Shown here in pieces: positions 1-11,911 of a stretch of DNA of 64,000 nt; positions within the stretch are counted from its first letter, which is position 1; each line of letters starts with the position of its first letter. The DNA is taken from the NCBI GenBank assembly GCA_029961685.1, contig JARWKL010000010.1, forward strand, positions 2,480,001 to 2,544,000, read 5' to 3'. A program made the position numbers and the translations under genes. Below the pieces are notes generated by a model. It was not told where the DNA came from, searched no databases, and worked only from the letters and a program-made list of their open reading frames with translations. This DNA comes from Aristolochia californica. Lineage: Eukaryota > Streptophyta > Magnoliopsida > Piperales > Aristolochiaceae.

Positions 1-1073
1 CATTGTTGGGATGATCAATCAAATTATATCTAGATAGACATATTTATAAAACACGATCACGATGCCAAAGCCAGAGCACCATTGGCGCTTTCGTTCTCCT
101 CTCTGCGTCTCTTGAGTTTCTTTCTGTAAGTTTTCGCCGACGGCTCAGACTGGTGTCCGATCACGAGAGGAGACAGGTTTCAGAGCATTCTGGGTGGACA
201 AAGTTGTATCAAATACCGCTTACAACGTCATTGAAGGAGAAAGAGAAGAATCGTAAGGAGGAGATGCTTCACCGCCGCCCTGTGGATGTAGAAGAAAGAG
301 GAGGAAAGAGGCTTTCACAAGCCTTCTGTGACATCTCTCACCTCGCATCTCAACCGTTCGATCAATTAATCTTTAAAACCAACACGGGCCCACATGATGT
401 CCCTAACGGTAACCAAAACAAAAGTCTCCTTTCTCGGCATTCCCTGACCTCCGGACTCGAGTCAAAACTAACCCTAGTTAAAACTCCTCCGGTTAACTTA
501 ACCCGAGGCTCCTACTCACCTATCTTCTCCAACGCAGTCCTATAAGACTCCCTCTCCTTCCACCACTCCGAATTTTCATCCTTGGCGATTTCGATTTCGA
601 TTTCGATTTCGATTCTTCTGTGTTTTCTGACTTGTCGGGATCCGGTGAAGGAAAAAAGCTCACTGCCCGAGCTCTTCTTTCTTCTTTAGGTAATTTTCCG
701 CTATAGGCCGGGTTTCTTTTCGCTTCGTGATTGGTTTCTGTTGAGCTATTTAGAATTTTTTTTATTAAGGGCAGATCTAGGGTTCAATGGGTTCTTTTAT
801 ATTTTAGAATTTATTTCTTGTTTTAGGGTTTCGTGTGGGTTTCTGTCGCTTATAGTGGTTCTAAGGGGGGGCTGAGATTGAGTTAGTTTTCTTGATTCAG
901 GTGAGGGATTAATAGTGTGGTTTCTTATTATTATTATTTTTTTCTGCTGCAGAATACTGCTGTGTGTCTTCTTGGTTTCGAAAACGGAGCTTGTGAAAGG
1001 AAAGATCACCGCGACTAGGGTTGCGTCGGGTGATCGTTTGGAGTTTGGGAGCTTTCGTCACTCGAAGGCGAAT
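1..1073 (+). promoter_or_regulatory. Upstream region and 5' leader of the WNK11-like kinase gene
   Basis: This stretch has no convincing coding frame. It becomes CT-rich and exon-like from about 90 onward, as plant 5' leaders often are. A plausible 5'-UTR intron runs from a donor at 690 (TTTAG|GTAATT) to an acceptor AG at 951-952 (CTGCTGCAG), which would join a leader to the coding exon. A second donor-like CAG|GTGAGG lies at 898-906 but would leave an intron of about 50 bp, too short for a typical plant intron. A short hexamer array (GATTTC repeated about four times) sits at 587-613. The transcription start is not visible from sequence alone. Confidence 0.4.
587..613. repeat. (GATTTC)n microsatellite
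   Basis: About four perfect copies of a TTTCGA/GATTTC hexamer stand in the probable 5' leader of the WNK gene. Plant leaders often carry such pyrimidine-rich arrays; no function is implied. Confidence 0.8.
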
Positions 1074-2145
1074 ATGCGCTGCCTGAGTGCGGATTTATCG
1101 GACAAAGACGGCGAGCCGTTCGTGGAAGTAGACCCGACCGGCCGTTATGGCCGGTACGGCGAGCTGCTCGGCGCTGGAGCGGTGAAGAAGGTGTACCGCG
1201 GGTTTGATCAGGAGGAGGGTATCGAGGTGGCGTGGAACCAGGTGAAACTACGCAACTTCAGTGACGACCGCACGGTTATCGATCGTCTCTTCTCCGAGGT
1301 GCGGCTGCTGCGAAAGTTGAAGCACCCCAACATCATTCACCTCTACAATGTCTGGACCGATGATGAGCACAACACGCTCAACTTCATAACCGAGGTTTGC
1401 ACCTCTGGTAACCTGCGCGAGTACCGGAAGAAGCATCGTCACGTATCGGTCAAGGCGCTCAAGAAGTGGTCCCGTCAGATCCTCAAGGGGCTCGAGTACC
1501 TCCATAACCACGAGCCCTGCATCATTCACAGGGATCTCAACTGCAGCAATGTCTTCATCAACGGCAATGTGGGTCAGGTATGTGTATATATATATTCCAC
1601 ACCCTACACAATTCTACTGCTATTTTGTTGTTTTTATTGCTTCTGGGTTCTGGTATCTAATGGGTGTTACGAACGACGACGGGGTTCGGATCCGTCAGGG
1701 TACTTTGATCGATTAGCTCGTTTGAGAATTGCGACCGAACCCTCGATCTGAGCCGTGGCATGTTATTTGATGTCAGGTGAAGATAGGCGACCTAGGACTG
1801 GCGGCGGCGGTGGGGAGGAGCCACGCGGCGCATTCGATCCTAGGTACCCCGGAATTCATGGCGCCCGAACTGTACGAGGAGGACTACACGGAGCTGGTAG
1901 ACATCTACTCATTCGGGATGTGCGTGCTGGAGATGGTCACGCTGGAGATACCCTACAGCGAATGCGACAGCGTGGCTAAAATCTACCGGAAGGTGACGTC
2001 GGGTGTCCGGCCGGCGGCACTGACCAAGATGAAGAACCTGGAAGTGAAGGAGTTCATAGAGCGGTGCCTCGCGCAGCCGAGAACGAGGCCGTCGGCCACC
2101 GAGCTTCTCTGCGACCCGTTCTTCAACGGTCTAGACGATGCGTAA
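1074..2145 (+). CDS. WNK11: WNK-family Ser/Thr protein kinase, WNK11-like (2 exons)
   Basis: Exons 1074..1577 and 1777..2145, joined in phase 0 across a 199-bp GT-AG intron, encode 290 residues, the size of the short plant WNK11-type kinases (about 300). The kinase domain fills nearly the whole protein. The WNK signature is clear: the usual subdomain II lysine is replaced (VAWNQ, Asn55), and a lysine sits in the glycine-rich loop (GAVKKVY, Lys38 in the WNK position). The catalytic loop is HRDLNCSN with Asp154, the metal-binding motif is DLG (173-175) as in plant WNKs, and the activation segment ends GTPEFMAPE (191-199) with Ser188 at the position of the activating serine of animal WNKs. I chose the ATG at 1074 because homology starts just after it ([19 protein letters not shown]); the frame is open further upstream but that part looks like leader. 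Plant WNKs are soluble kinases; the substrate of this one is unknown. Orthology to WNK11 is from remembered family sequence. Confidence 0.93.
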
Positions 2146-4750
2146 CAAACACGATGATTACGATAAAAAAAGTATAGAATTATGGGGTTTTGTGGTCTTT
2201 TTTCGTTCTTTTTTTCTGGGTTTGCTTTTTTTTTTTTCTCAAATTTGTTTCAGTCTGGTAAAATTCAGTTTGTGTGTGAGAGGTGTTGTGATAATTTCAT
2301 TGATTATTATTTTTTTCTTCATATGAAAGAGAAGATATTAATTGGTGACGAAGTTGTAAAATGTAAATAATACTAAAGCTTACAATTACAAACTCTGCAA
2401 TTTTTTTTTATGTTTTTTGTGGTCTCTCTCTCTCTCTCTCACCCACACAGAAGACCAGTTGCAAGTTTGCTTTTAATGGATAAAGACGAATTCATCTGAT
2501 AATCTCTTTTGTTTAGGTTTGAATCGTCAAACCCAAACAAAGCCGACCTTTTTGGGTCTCCCATGTTCGTCACAGACTCAATCTGAAGGCGAAGATATAA
2601 TTTTTTATTGATTCATCGTTTGAATGAAACGAAAGGAAATAAGGAATCAGATTGACCAAGTCGGTTTTCAGGTGGATTTGACTCCGTGTTCAAATGAAAC
2701 GTCATATGTTTATCAGTAATTTTTATCTCAGTGCAAAAATATCGGAAGACTTGATTCCTATCCTCTCTTTTCTCTTCTCACCCTCTCCCTCCTCCTCTCT
2801 AAACTGGAGGCTGGCTCCCGTGGAAGAAGATCTTTCAAATTTGATATAATTGTTAGACTAATTTTAAACATTTTGGAATAGAACATGTGGATAGAGAAAA
2901 ACGGAGGAAGAAAAAAAAAGAGAAAGGACTTTGTGGAACCAACTAGCTATGGATTTAATCTAGAAAAACTGGAATAGGATTAGGAAAGAAAGAAAAACCA
3001 GACTGGTGGTAAGATTGGTTTCATTTTGAAATAACAGGAGCAGTCGTAGTGCTTTTATCAAGTTGCTAAGGCGACTCAACTAAAATCATGGTAGTGGGAA
3101 AGAGGTCTCCATTGACCTTTGGACATGGTTGGTGGTGGAAGAGTTCAGATTCTCCCTTTTTCGTTTGCCATCCAGAGAGAAGGAATTTCTACCATTTTCT
3201 GTGAGCTACACGATAATGGGGTTAGGGGAGGGTGTGGAATCTTATAGAAAACGAAATTCAATTGCTTCCGTCTGGTTTAGAATTTACAATACCATCTCTG
3301 CCCTTCTCCTCTTAAACTCTCTCCTGAAACATACGGAAGCTTCTCTCCTACTTTTTTCTCACATGACATGAAACCGACACCGAAGCTCTTTTTCCTTTTC
3401 CCTTTCCCCTCATTCCGTGTCTCTCCCCTTGCGCTGATCGCCCTTTTTCTTTTTCACTTGTTCTCCATCCCAATCTGGCAAACTCGCTTGGTGGCTCCAG
3501 CTTCCCTTTCCTTCCTTGCAGACCAAGTTCCTTCCCTCTTGTCTCGTTCCACGGAATCGCCAGTTGGGTTTTTTGAATTTTGACGCTTTGGGTCTTGCCT
3601 GCATTGATGTAACCCCTGTGTTTCTTCTTTTTTGTTACCTTTTCATGAACTGTGATTCAGAGATTTGAAATTGAATGCCCATTGCTGAATTAAATGGCCA
3701 GCTCATGCCACATTTTTTTTTTCTCTTTGCTTTACAGATATTGGTGTGGATCCACCATTGAAGCAAGGGAAAGTGGATTGAAGAAGGGTGTCACAAATGG
3801 GTATGTTTCCTACTATTTAAAAGCTTCTGTGGATAGATTTAGTTTTCCCAAATTTAAAGGCTGTGAAAGGCAGATGGGGTTTGTGGTGGTAAATTGGGGA
3901 CAGAACCTGGTGGGGAAAAGGGTCTTTGGGTGTTATTATGAATTGGATTTTTTTAATCTTTCTTCATGGGTCCTGGCATTTGAGTGTTCTTAATGAGAAC
4001 CAAAGACTGAAGCAATGAAATGTTTTGATGAAAAAAACTGAAGCTTGCTGTACCCTTTTGAGTTCTAATTTAATCAGTTTCATAACCAATATTGTCAGTG
4101 TGGTTTGATTTAGTTTTGTAGTCATTATCATCAGTGTATTAGAATACTATCTGAAACTGAACCAAGTGTACTGGAGAATAATAAGATTCTTCATTTGAAG
4201 GGTTCAGAAACTCTGCATTGCCAGTGATTTAGTTCTGGGAATGCTTTCCTTTCTCTTTACATGAAGCTTCCACAGAAATAGAAGCTCAGAGAGGAAAGTA
4301 GGAAGAGTTTTTAGGAATCTCAAACATAACTACCAGAGATTAAAAGCTGAAGATTTCAGATTCTGGCCCTTCTTCTGCTCTCTCTCTCTCTCTCTGCCAA
4401 TCAACTAGAATAATCTAAACCTGGTGCTTCTGGATCAATATACCTATTGAGTTATTTATATCACTTTTGTGGGTTTCCTGGGGAGGAAATTTGACATTTC
4501 TTCTGCCAATCATCTTCTCGGGAGGTTCCCATCACCATGCTTTTCCATTAATGGTGTAGGTGGGTTTCTTTATTTCATTTCAGTTGGTTACTGCTGCTCT
4601 TTTCTCTGGAATCCCCTCATAGATGTTGGTTCCAGGTACTATGCCACATTCTGCACTATCTCTGAGACCGTGATGGATGATGTATCGAGGCTACAACACC
4701 AAACAGTACAAACTGAATTCTGAGTTGCTTTGCTGCTTTCTCTCATCTTC
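2146..4750. other. Intergenic region without a recognisable protein gene
   Basis: It includes the 3' flank of the kinase gene, CT microsatellites at about 2421-2441 and 4379-4397, and a pyrimidine-rich, leader-like stretch near 3380-3600. Further on there are splice-like signals (TTTACAG near 3737, GTATG near 3801, TTCCAGGT near 4634). Open frames here (for example 3694-3993 and 4469-4723) show no family I recognise. A spliced non-coding transcript is possible but cannot be shown from sequence. Confidence 0.4.
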
Positions 4751-7072
4751 AATCTCTGGACTGAATTGAATTGGTTCTAGTTAACCAGGGCTTGCTTAAA
4801 AATATTTGAAATAACATTTAAACATATTATAATTAAGTTTTCTCATTACCATTTATACCCCTATACATGCAAGGGTGACAATTTTTTACTGCACTTGATA
4901 ACCCAATCTCAACTCGACCAATTTACTATGTATATGTACATTACCAAAAAACTTGATACCACTTGGGCTATTTTATGTAATTTTACTATAAAAGGGTATT
5001 TTTGTCATTTTAAAAGTACATTCAAAAGAATTTTAATTGGACCACATGAATTATTTTAGCCTGAAAATATGTATTTGTGAAAATTTTAAATAAGAGGGTA
5101 TTAATTAGGTAATGGTGATGTAAGGGTATTTTAATAATTTTATTAAATTTAATTGTTATTCAACCACTAGGAGTGTTTTTACCACATAAGCATTTATATA
5201 GGTAAGAATATTAAAACAATAAGGCGGCTTTATGCAATTTTACTTTAAAAGGGTATTTTTTTTATTTTAATTATTTAGGTATTTTGCTAATACATTAAAA
5301 ATATTTTTAAATGGACCATATGAGTGATTTTAATTTAATTATTTTTTTATATTAATTTTAGAATAAATTTTATGCCATAAAAATGTCAAATATTTATATT
5401 ACTAGCTATATAAATCAAAACTGCAAGAATAAATGTTTTAGTTATTTTAGTCTTCCAATTATATTTAATTATTTAATTATCCTAATAATTTTTTTTACGT
5501 ATTAGACTTTTGGGACATGGATAATTTAATTGTATTTTGATTCTATTTGTTTCCGACTCTCATAGCAAAAAGTCTCAATGGAATCTAAAATGAGTCTCAT
5601 GGAAAGAAGTCTCACAAAAGTGTCTCAATTAAAGGTATTTTAGTTATCTTAGTATTTTTAATTACGATTAGTTATTTAATTACTCTATGACTTATCTTTA
5701 AATATTAGAATTTGGGTGTAACTGGGACATGAGTAGTTTAATTGTAATATGATTCTATTTGTTTTCTTTATTATAAATAAAGGTTCATTGTACTCAAATT
5801 ACAATAAATCGGTAAAGTTTTTGTCTTTTCCATAAATTTAAAAAATAAAAAATAAATCATTTTTATGTAAATTCAAAAAGGGGTCAAAGTCTTGCTCTTT
5901 GAATCATTTAAAAACAAAAGCAAGGCTTATTAAAATCTAGAGAGGTGGAAGTAATTTTTAATCTGTTAAAGGGTGAGAATAATTTTAACATTTTCAAAGA
6001 GCTTGAGTAATTAACCTCTTGAATCCATACCAAGCTTGACTAGGCAATATATTAAGAGACTTCAGGAGTCATAAAACCAAAGGCTCAACCCACTCACATG
6101 TTAAAGTTCGGCCAAGGTCCACCATGAAACTCCAAATTAAATACCATTTCCAAGTAATAAACATATGAATCTTTTAATTTTGGACCCCAATGAGACTAAT
6201 TTTAAACATTCTACCTAATGGAAGCTTAGATAAAGTAACCACTCTAATACTTTTAGTTAGTCAACATCTATCCCAAAATGAGTAGCCAAAAGTTAGAAGT
6301 TAACTTTGGCTGATGCAATTCTACTGAGACAGAACAATATGCCCTTCAATGCAGTATCTGAACATACAAGTAATACTATTCATCCCTACTGATCATAGAG
6401 AGAGAATCTTCAATTGTCATATCCTGGTTTTTTTTTTCTAGAAAGAGGCTTCCATGGCATTTTTTGCACATTTTTGCAAAGATTGAGGACCTATCCTCTT
6501 CTCTTTGAAAATGGCGGACACATACAATACATAGTGCCAATTCAATTGCAGACTTTGTATTCAGGAAAGAAATTACTTTGTATTCAACTTCAATGCTTTT
6601 CGGCATGATTTACTTTCTTTCATGTATCTTTCACCCTTAATGAAATTCTCACTATTATTAAAAAAAAGTTAAAAAACAACTCTCCAAGTAATTAGGACAA
6701 GGTTCTTCTAACAGCTCCATGACATGACAATGCCCAGGTCCATAAGAAGTTTCCATTCATATCTCTAACAAAAAAAATGGCCTATTGCCTAGGTCTTGTA
6801 GAATCCTTATCTATAGTACCCAGTAATTCCAATACCCACTTATGTGAACAAATATTGCAGATGTACGAGAACAATTTAATTTCTCTGTTTCAATGGGTTT
6901 CATAAGTGTCAATTCCACAAGCCAATTATGTATTACCCTTAGCGGACAATCACCTAAGAGGATGCCAATTCTTCATGATTTTTTCTTTAATTACTTGAAG
7001 CAATAGAACAATGCACCTTTTCTTTACTCTTACCAATTGATACAAAAGAAGAATTGATGCTTCTTATAGTTA
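4751..7072. other. AT-rich intergenic DNA
   Basis: The region is strongly AT-rich with many short homopolymer runs. It contains one copy of a dispersed LTR-like repeat (5555-5850, listed separately). The last few hundred bases are probably the 3' UTR and downstream flank of the DUF4504 gene, which ends at 7073 on the minus strand. I see no other gene. Confidence 0.4.
5555..5850 (+). repeat. Dispersed LTR-like repeat, copy 1 (family R1)
   Basis: Several spaced GTCTCA/GTCTCAC words are followed by a conserved order of motifs (TATTTTAGTTAT, a TTTAATTG block, GACTTATCTTT, GTGTAACTGGGACA, then CATAAAT). The same order occurs at 24290-24592 on the plus strand and reversed at 20395-20560, 27105-27215 and 32395-32617. 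One reversed copy abuts a polypurine-tract-like CCCCCCCTCAAG, so R1 is probably a Copia-type LTR. This copy looks solo and truncated. Confidence 0.6.
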
Positions 7073-10000
7073 TTACAACGCTATCGATTGTGGATAGCAT
7101 TCACTTACCTCCATCCTTAAGTAGTTCCATGCTTGCTTGCAATTCTCGAACTTGGCAAGCATATGAGCAAGAAAATCGGCTGCCCATGGCTCAGTTTCCC
7201 CACTGAGACTCAAATCGTAAGGTACAGAGAAACTGATCAAACAGAAAATAAGAAGTTAAGAATTGCAGTAATTTTTTTATTTTTTTTTGTATAGTGGAAT
7301 TATCTTCATTGTGCTAAATGTAAAAGTCCAAATTTTTTCCAATTGGGTAAGAAAGACAAGGTTAGTTTTGCAGTGTTCATCCCACAGGCCTTTTTGTTGT
7401 TATTGTTGTTGTTGTTGTTGTTGTTGAAAAAGTCCCACAAGCCTCACATTGAGGATGTATCAGTGCTAAACACCCTTTATTTGATACGACTACCATTCAG
7501 ATTGTGTCCTCAGCTAATGGGTCAGAGTCCAAAATCAGAGAATCACTTAAATGAACACTTTTAATCATCAAATAACAGTAGTGCCTAACCCTCGAAATAT
7601 GGCAAAAAATGTCTACATACTCTATATAATTATAGAAATGATCTGCACATCCTTTTGGATAACTTGTGTCAATTAAACGCTTAAAAAGGCTCCCTTGTCA
7701 ATTGTGCATGCAAGGGAAGACCTGTGATTTGGGCCGGAAATAGGTGCCACTATAAGACTCTTAGTACTCAATTTATTGAGGATAATATTGCTTTTTTTGT
7801 ACATCAAAATTAACAGAAGTTTGTAGGCATATATTTGAATCAGGTATATCCACAGTTTTGCCACATAGTAGGGTTTGCAGGCACTTAAACCCCAAAAATA
7901 AAATAAATGGGCTTCTTTCTTTTTTGCTCAAACACCAACAACGTCCTTATAATTTTCTCAACCACTAGAATCTGTATCTCAACAAATTTCAACATTCATA
8001 GGCGTACTTGAGTTTTTGTTCAACAAAGCATGCATACAAATGAATGAATGTGAGGAATGTGTAAAGGAAATGTTGATCAAATATAGCTAATGTTTGGATT
8101 CAGTTCCAGAGTTATTAATATATTCATCAGATATCAGTTATAATGCTAAGAATAAAAGAAACAACTAAGTTAAACAGACAAAACACACCTCATCAGTTCC
8201 TCCTGGGAGGGTTTTTTACAATGTATTTGCTTTCTGCGAAGGAAGATTTGAGTTAATACTCTTACAGTCTGCACTACCAAATTTGCACAAGGTTTTTAAT
8301 GTAACAAGTGAGGAAGAAGTGAACCTGCTGACAAGAATTTGGAAGATATGAAGAGATTTCGTGGATAAATTATACACAGCATCAGTTACTCGATCTTTAC
8401 CAAACAAGTACACGATTGGGTACCCAAGAAGCCATCTGCAGCAATAGACACGAACAAAGAGATGACTGTAACTTATGTAAATGCTTTAGGCATAAGCTAT
8501 GATTCGCTACGCTAAGGGATTTATTGGCACAAAACAAAATCGAGCAAAAACACACAATATGAAGAACAGCAGAGTGGCAAAAACATCTCCATTCTGGTAA
8601 CTTTTTAGAAACTTCCGTTGTTAGTCAAAGCATTCACAGATTGATGAAAATTTTGAGAAATAAGCAAGTTAATTAAGTATCAATTAATAATAACTCAAGC
8701 TAAACACCATTTATAATAATCAAGTCCTCCCAAATGAAAGTGCTCATAGAAAGAACTAAAATACAACGAAGCAGACCCACACTTGAACTCAGTTAGGTGT
8801 TAGATTGTCTTTTTGGAAGAATGTGCCTTAGATATTTTGTGGCTTGACAAATGGTTCTATCTGCCAGATTGACTAGCTTTGCATTTTTCATTACTTAGCT
8901 GACCAAATTCTAAGCCCCTGGCAATGAATTCATGTGAGATGGAGTTTTTTTTTGTCATAAATTAGAAAAATGTGTTCTATACAGTAAAAGCCTCAACCCA
9001 AGATATCCGAATAATGACATAAAAATCCCTCAAATACTCGCCAGATATAATGTAAACAGCTGAGCAATGACACGAGGAGTGGGTATAACTGTTGCTTCTG
9101 ATTTGTATATATTAAATATATGTAGTGGTTCATCAGTTCTAAAAGTTGCAAATTTGATGAAAATCATGCCTAATAAGAGAGTGGATAATATTAAAAATAG
9201 GATATGTTAGGACCAAATACTTGAGCTTTTGCTATTACAACGGCCGAAACATCCCACTGGTTTAGCCTGTAAGCTTATGCAGTATTTTCATAATGTAACA
9301 ATTTAATAGTGTGCTATTGAAGAGAGAATTACCCATTGAGGGTTGGAGGCGTGACTTGAATGTCTTGCATGCAATTACTAAGATCAATGAACTCAGTAGA
9401 TTGAGAGGCAGTTGGTTCACTACATGAGAGTTCATCTACATCTTGGTTAGAATTGTCTAATATTTCCTTGCCCTTCTCTGCACTGGCAGGCTTGACACCT
9501 GACAATAGATCCTCATCCAGTTTATCAGCACAAAATACCAATGAAAAGAACTTCTGAATTGATACTAGTTGTGATACAACCAAGTTGTCTTCTGTCAGTG
9601 ATACCATCTGCAACCAAAAACATGTAAACCGCGCTAGTAAATAAACTATTTTACATTCTTAGAAAAAATATAAACCATTTTACAAATCCATAAGATTACG
9701 TGAACAGGAGAATACCTTTGGAGGATCCTGTTCTAGGTCTACAAAAAGCAGCTTCTGATGCAAAGCAACACTTGACGAAATGTATTCGGTAAATCCTTGA
9801 TCATGTATCAAATAAATCATTTCTTCAATGGTCATTACTTTCAAATGCTGCAGGATGGATGATTCCTGTAAACCAGACACATTTAGGTAATTTGAGTACA
9901 CCAACAAAGTTTCTTTTGTTTTAGGACAGGCGAGAGTACACCAACATAGGTATGACCCACTTAGGGAGCAAATTAGATAGAAAAATAGAAATCTTAGGGG

Positions 10001-11911
10001 ATTAATTCCATGAATGTTGCCTACAATGTTGTATTTTTTTTTTTTTTTATGAATTACAATGTCGTAATTTACTACAATTATCAATCAGAATCAGGATTAA
10101 AGAAGAAGAAAGGAAAAAGAAAACAACATGACATGGTAGTTGGTATACTCAATGTGATCTGTTTGAAGAATACACGAGTCATAACAAAGCTGACATCAAA
10201 TGCACCACTTAATGGCAAGAAATAATTTAATTTCTGGACCTGGGAACTCAAACGTAGCAATGAACAGAGGTTTTGTTGCAACTCAGGCATTTTGCCACCA
10301 TAGTCTACCATTACCGCTGGCCTTAGACCTGTACACAGTGCTAGAATATCTGCCAAAGAAATTATAAAACACTCAATATATTCTGCAATGTATGAAGAAA
10401 AAAATATAGCGCAAATAATTCAAACAGAAACTTCTTGTCAGAAAACAAACTTGAGATATAAATTTCAATTGAGAATAAAATAAAATATAAATATCTGTTA
10501 ACATAATAAGATAGTATTGAAATACACAATTGGCCCTTGCAAATGCTTACAGATGAAGTTATTGACAAAAAAAAGTTTATGCAATCCAGTAAAGACCTCT
10601 TTGAGAGAGTTAGTAACTGAAATAAAAATACAGTGCCAAGTGGTGTAACTAATTATAGCACTCATCATGAACTCAATTTATTGCCTGAGAACGAATTAGT
10701 GGTTGGGCTGGTTCTAAGCATGAAAAGAAAAAAAAAACACGACCTTGAAATACAAGCAAAGGAAAAGAATGTAGCTTTTATAGGAAAAAGATGACTGCAA
10801 GAATGTCTACAAGGCTATCACATGCAGACAACAGTAACAGCAGAGGAAGACCAATACAAAACCTAGGATAAAGACAAGGTATCTCCAACTATTGCATGAA
10901 TGTTTAACATGAAGCACAACATTTAACAAGTGCTACTCCAAGCTACCTACACTTATTTATGTATAATTCAGTAGTACTGGGTGTTAGTGTTAGGTCTTCT
11001 TCCGTGATACTGCATTAGGAGCTAGTGTTTATGGAACTATTTCAGCTCTAATATATGCTTTTCTGAGAAGAAAACAATTAAAAAATTATCACGACATAAT
11101 GCCTATATTAAAAATACGACAAGCTTATACTTAGTTAATACTTTTAATAGTAGAATAATAGATTCACATTTCCAGAACTGATGGAGGCCAAATTGTAAAT
11201 AGCCGAGTATCTGAACAGATGAAAGACTTGAACATCAAAATCTGCATTTATGCAAGAGATTGTTTCTACAGAGAGATAGCAAAGTTACAAGGCCCCCAGT
11301 GCACAGAAAGCTCAAACAAGAAGGAAATTTAAAAACTATACCAGAAATTAAAACGAACAGTACGAAGAACTCGTTTTAGTCTACAAGTACTTTCATGCCT
11401 GCCCACAATATCTGTATTGATGAAAAGCAAGCAAACGCACTGAGGAGCGGAAGTTCTAGTGACTGAAAAATCAGGTGCAACAAGCAACATAAAGTTCTAA
11501 CTTAACCCGCTGCATTGCTTACATAAATGTTCAATGTAACTACATAATATAAAAGAAATTATGTCATCTACCCAAATGATGTAAATGCAGCGGACCCGAT
11601 TGGTGAGATCCTTGAGAGGCAATTCCCCGAATCGCAACTGAAAGTACTCGGAGAAAAACAAATTCCCAGATAAATATTACCGACTTCGATGAGCCCATAT
11701 CAAGCTCCTAAACTAAAATTACATACATATTAACCACACCAAAACAATAAAAAACCAAAAACGGAAGAAATTACGTTTTTTTTGTGAAAGAAAAATAAAT
11801 AGATCAACCTATCTCGAGTCGACGTCTGGCTGCGGCTCGGAGGCGCCACTGGATGCGAGAGAGATTTGCATTGACTACTTTAAGAGCTTCTTCTAGGTGT
11901 TCCATCTCCAT
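7073..11911 (-). CDS. DUF4504 / UPF0739 (C1orf74-like) protein, 7 exons
   Basis: Minus-strand exons in coding order: 11911-11809, 10349-10240, 9865-9716, 9607-9333, 8435-8325, 8233-8189 and 7232-7073. Every junction has GT-AG ends and matching phases, giving 317 residues and a TAA stop. The product starts MEMEHLEEALKVVN, carries ILALCTGLRPAVMVDYGG near residue 75, LLFVDLEQDPPK near 110, the block TPPTLNGWLLGYPIVYLF near 210, and ends SECYPQSIAL. I recognise this pattern as the plant DUF4504 family, related to animal UPF0739/C1orf74, whose biochemical role is unknown. Exon 6 is only 45 nt; without it the frame runs into a stop, and with it the remembered family block EELMSFSVPYDL is recovered. 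A second start codon lies two codons downstream (11905). No transmembrane segment or signal peptide is evident. Confidence 0.85.
7390..7426. repeat. (TTG)n microsatellite in intron 6 of the DUF4504 gene
   Basis: About nine TTG/TTA triplets in a row lie within the intron between the last two coding exons. Confidence 0.8.

Noticed and set aside
153..545. 130-codon plus-strand open frame upstream of the WNK gene
   Set aside because: It starts with GTG, has no recognised domain and lies in probable promoter/leader sequence.
4236..4312. Possible miRNA hairpin with a miR390-like AAGCTCAG segment
   Set aside because: Only about eight bases match miR390 and the pairing between arms is poor; no known miRNA is supported.
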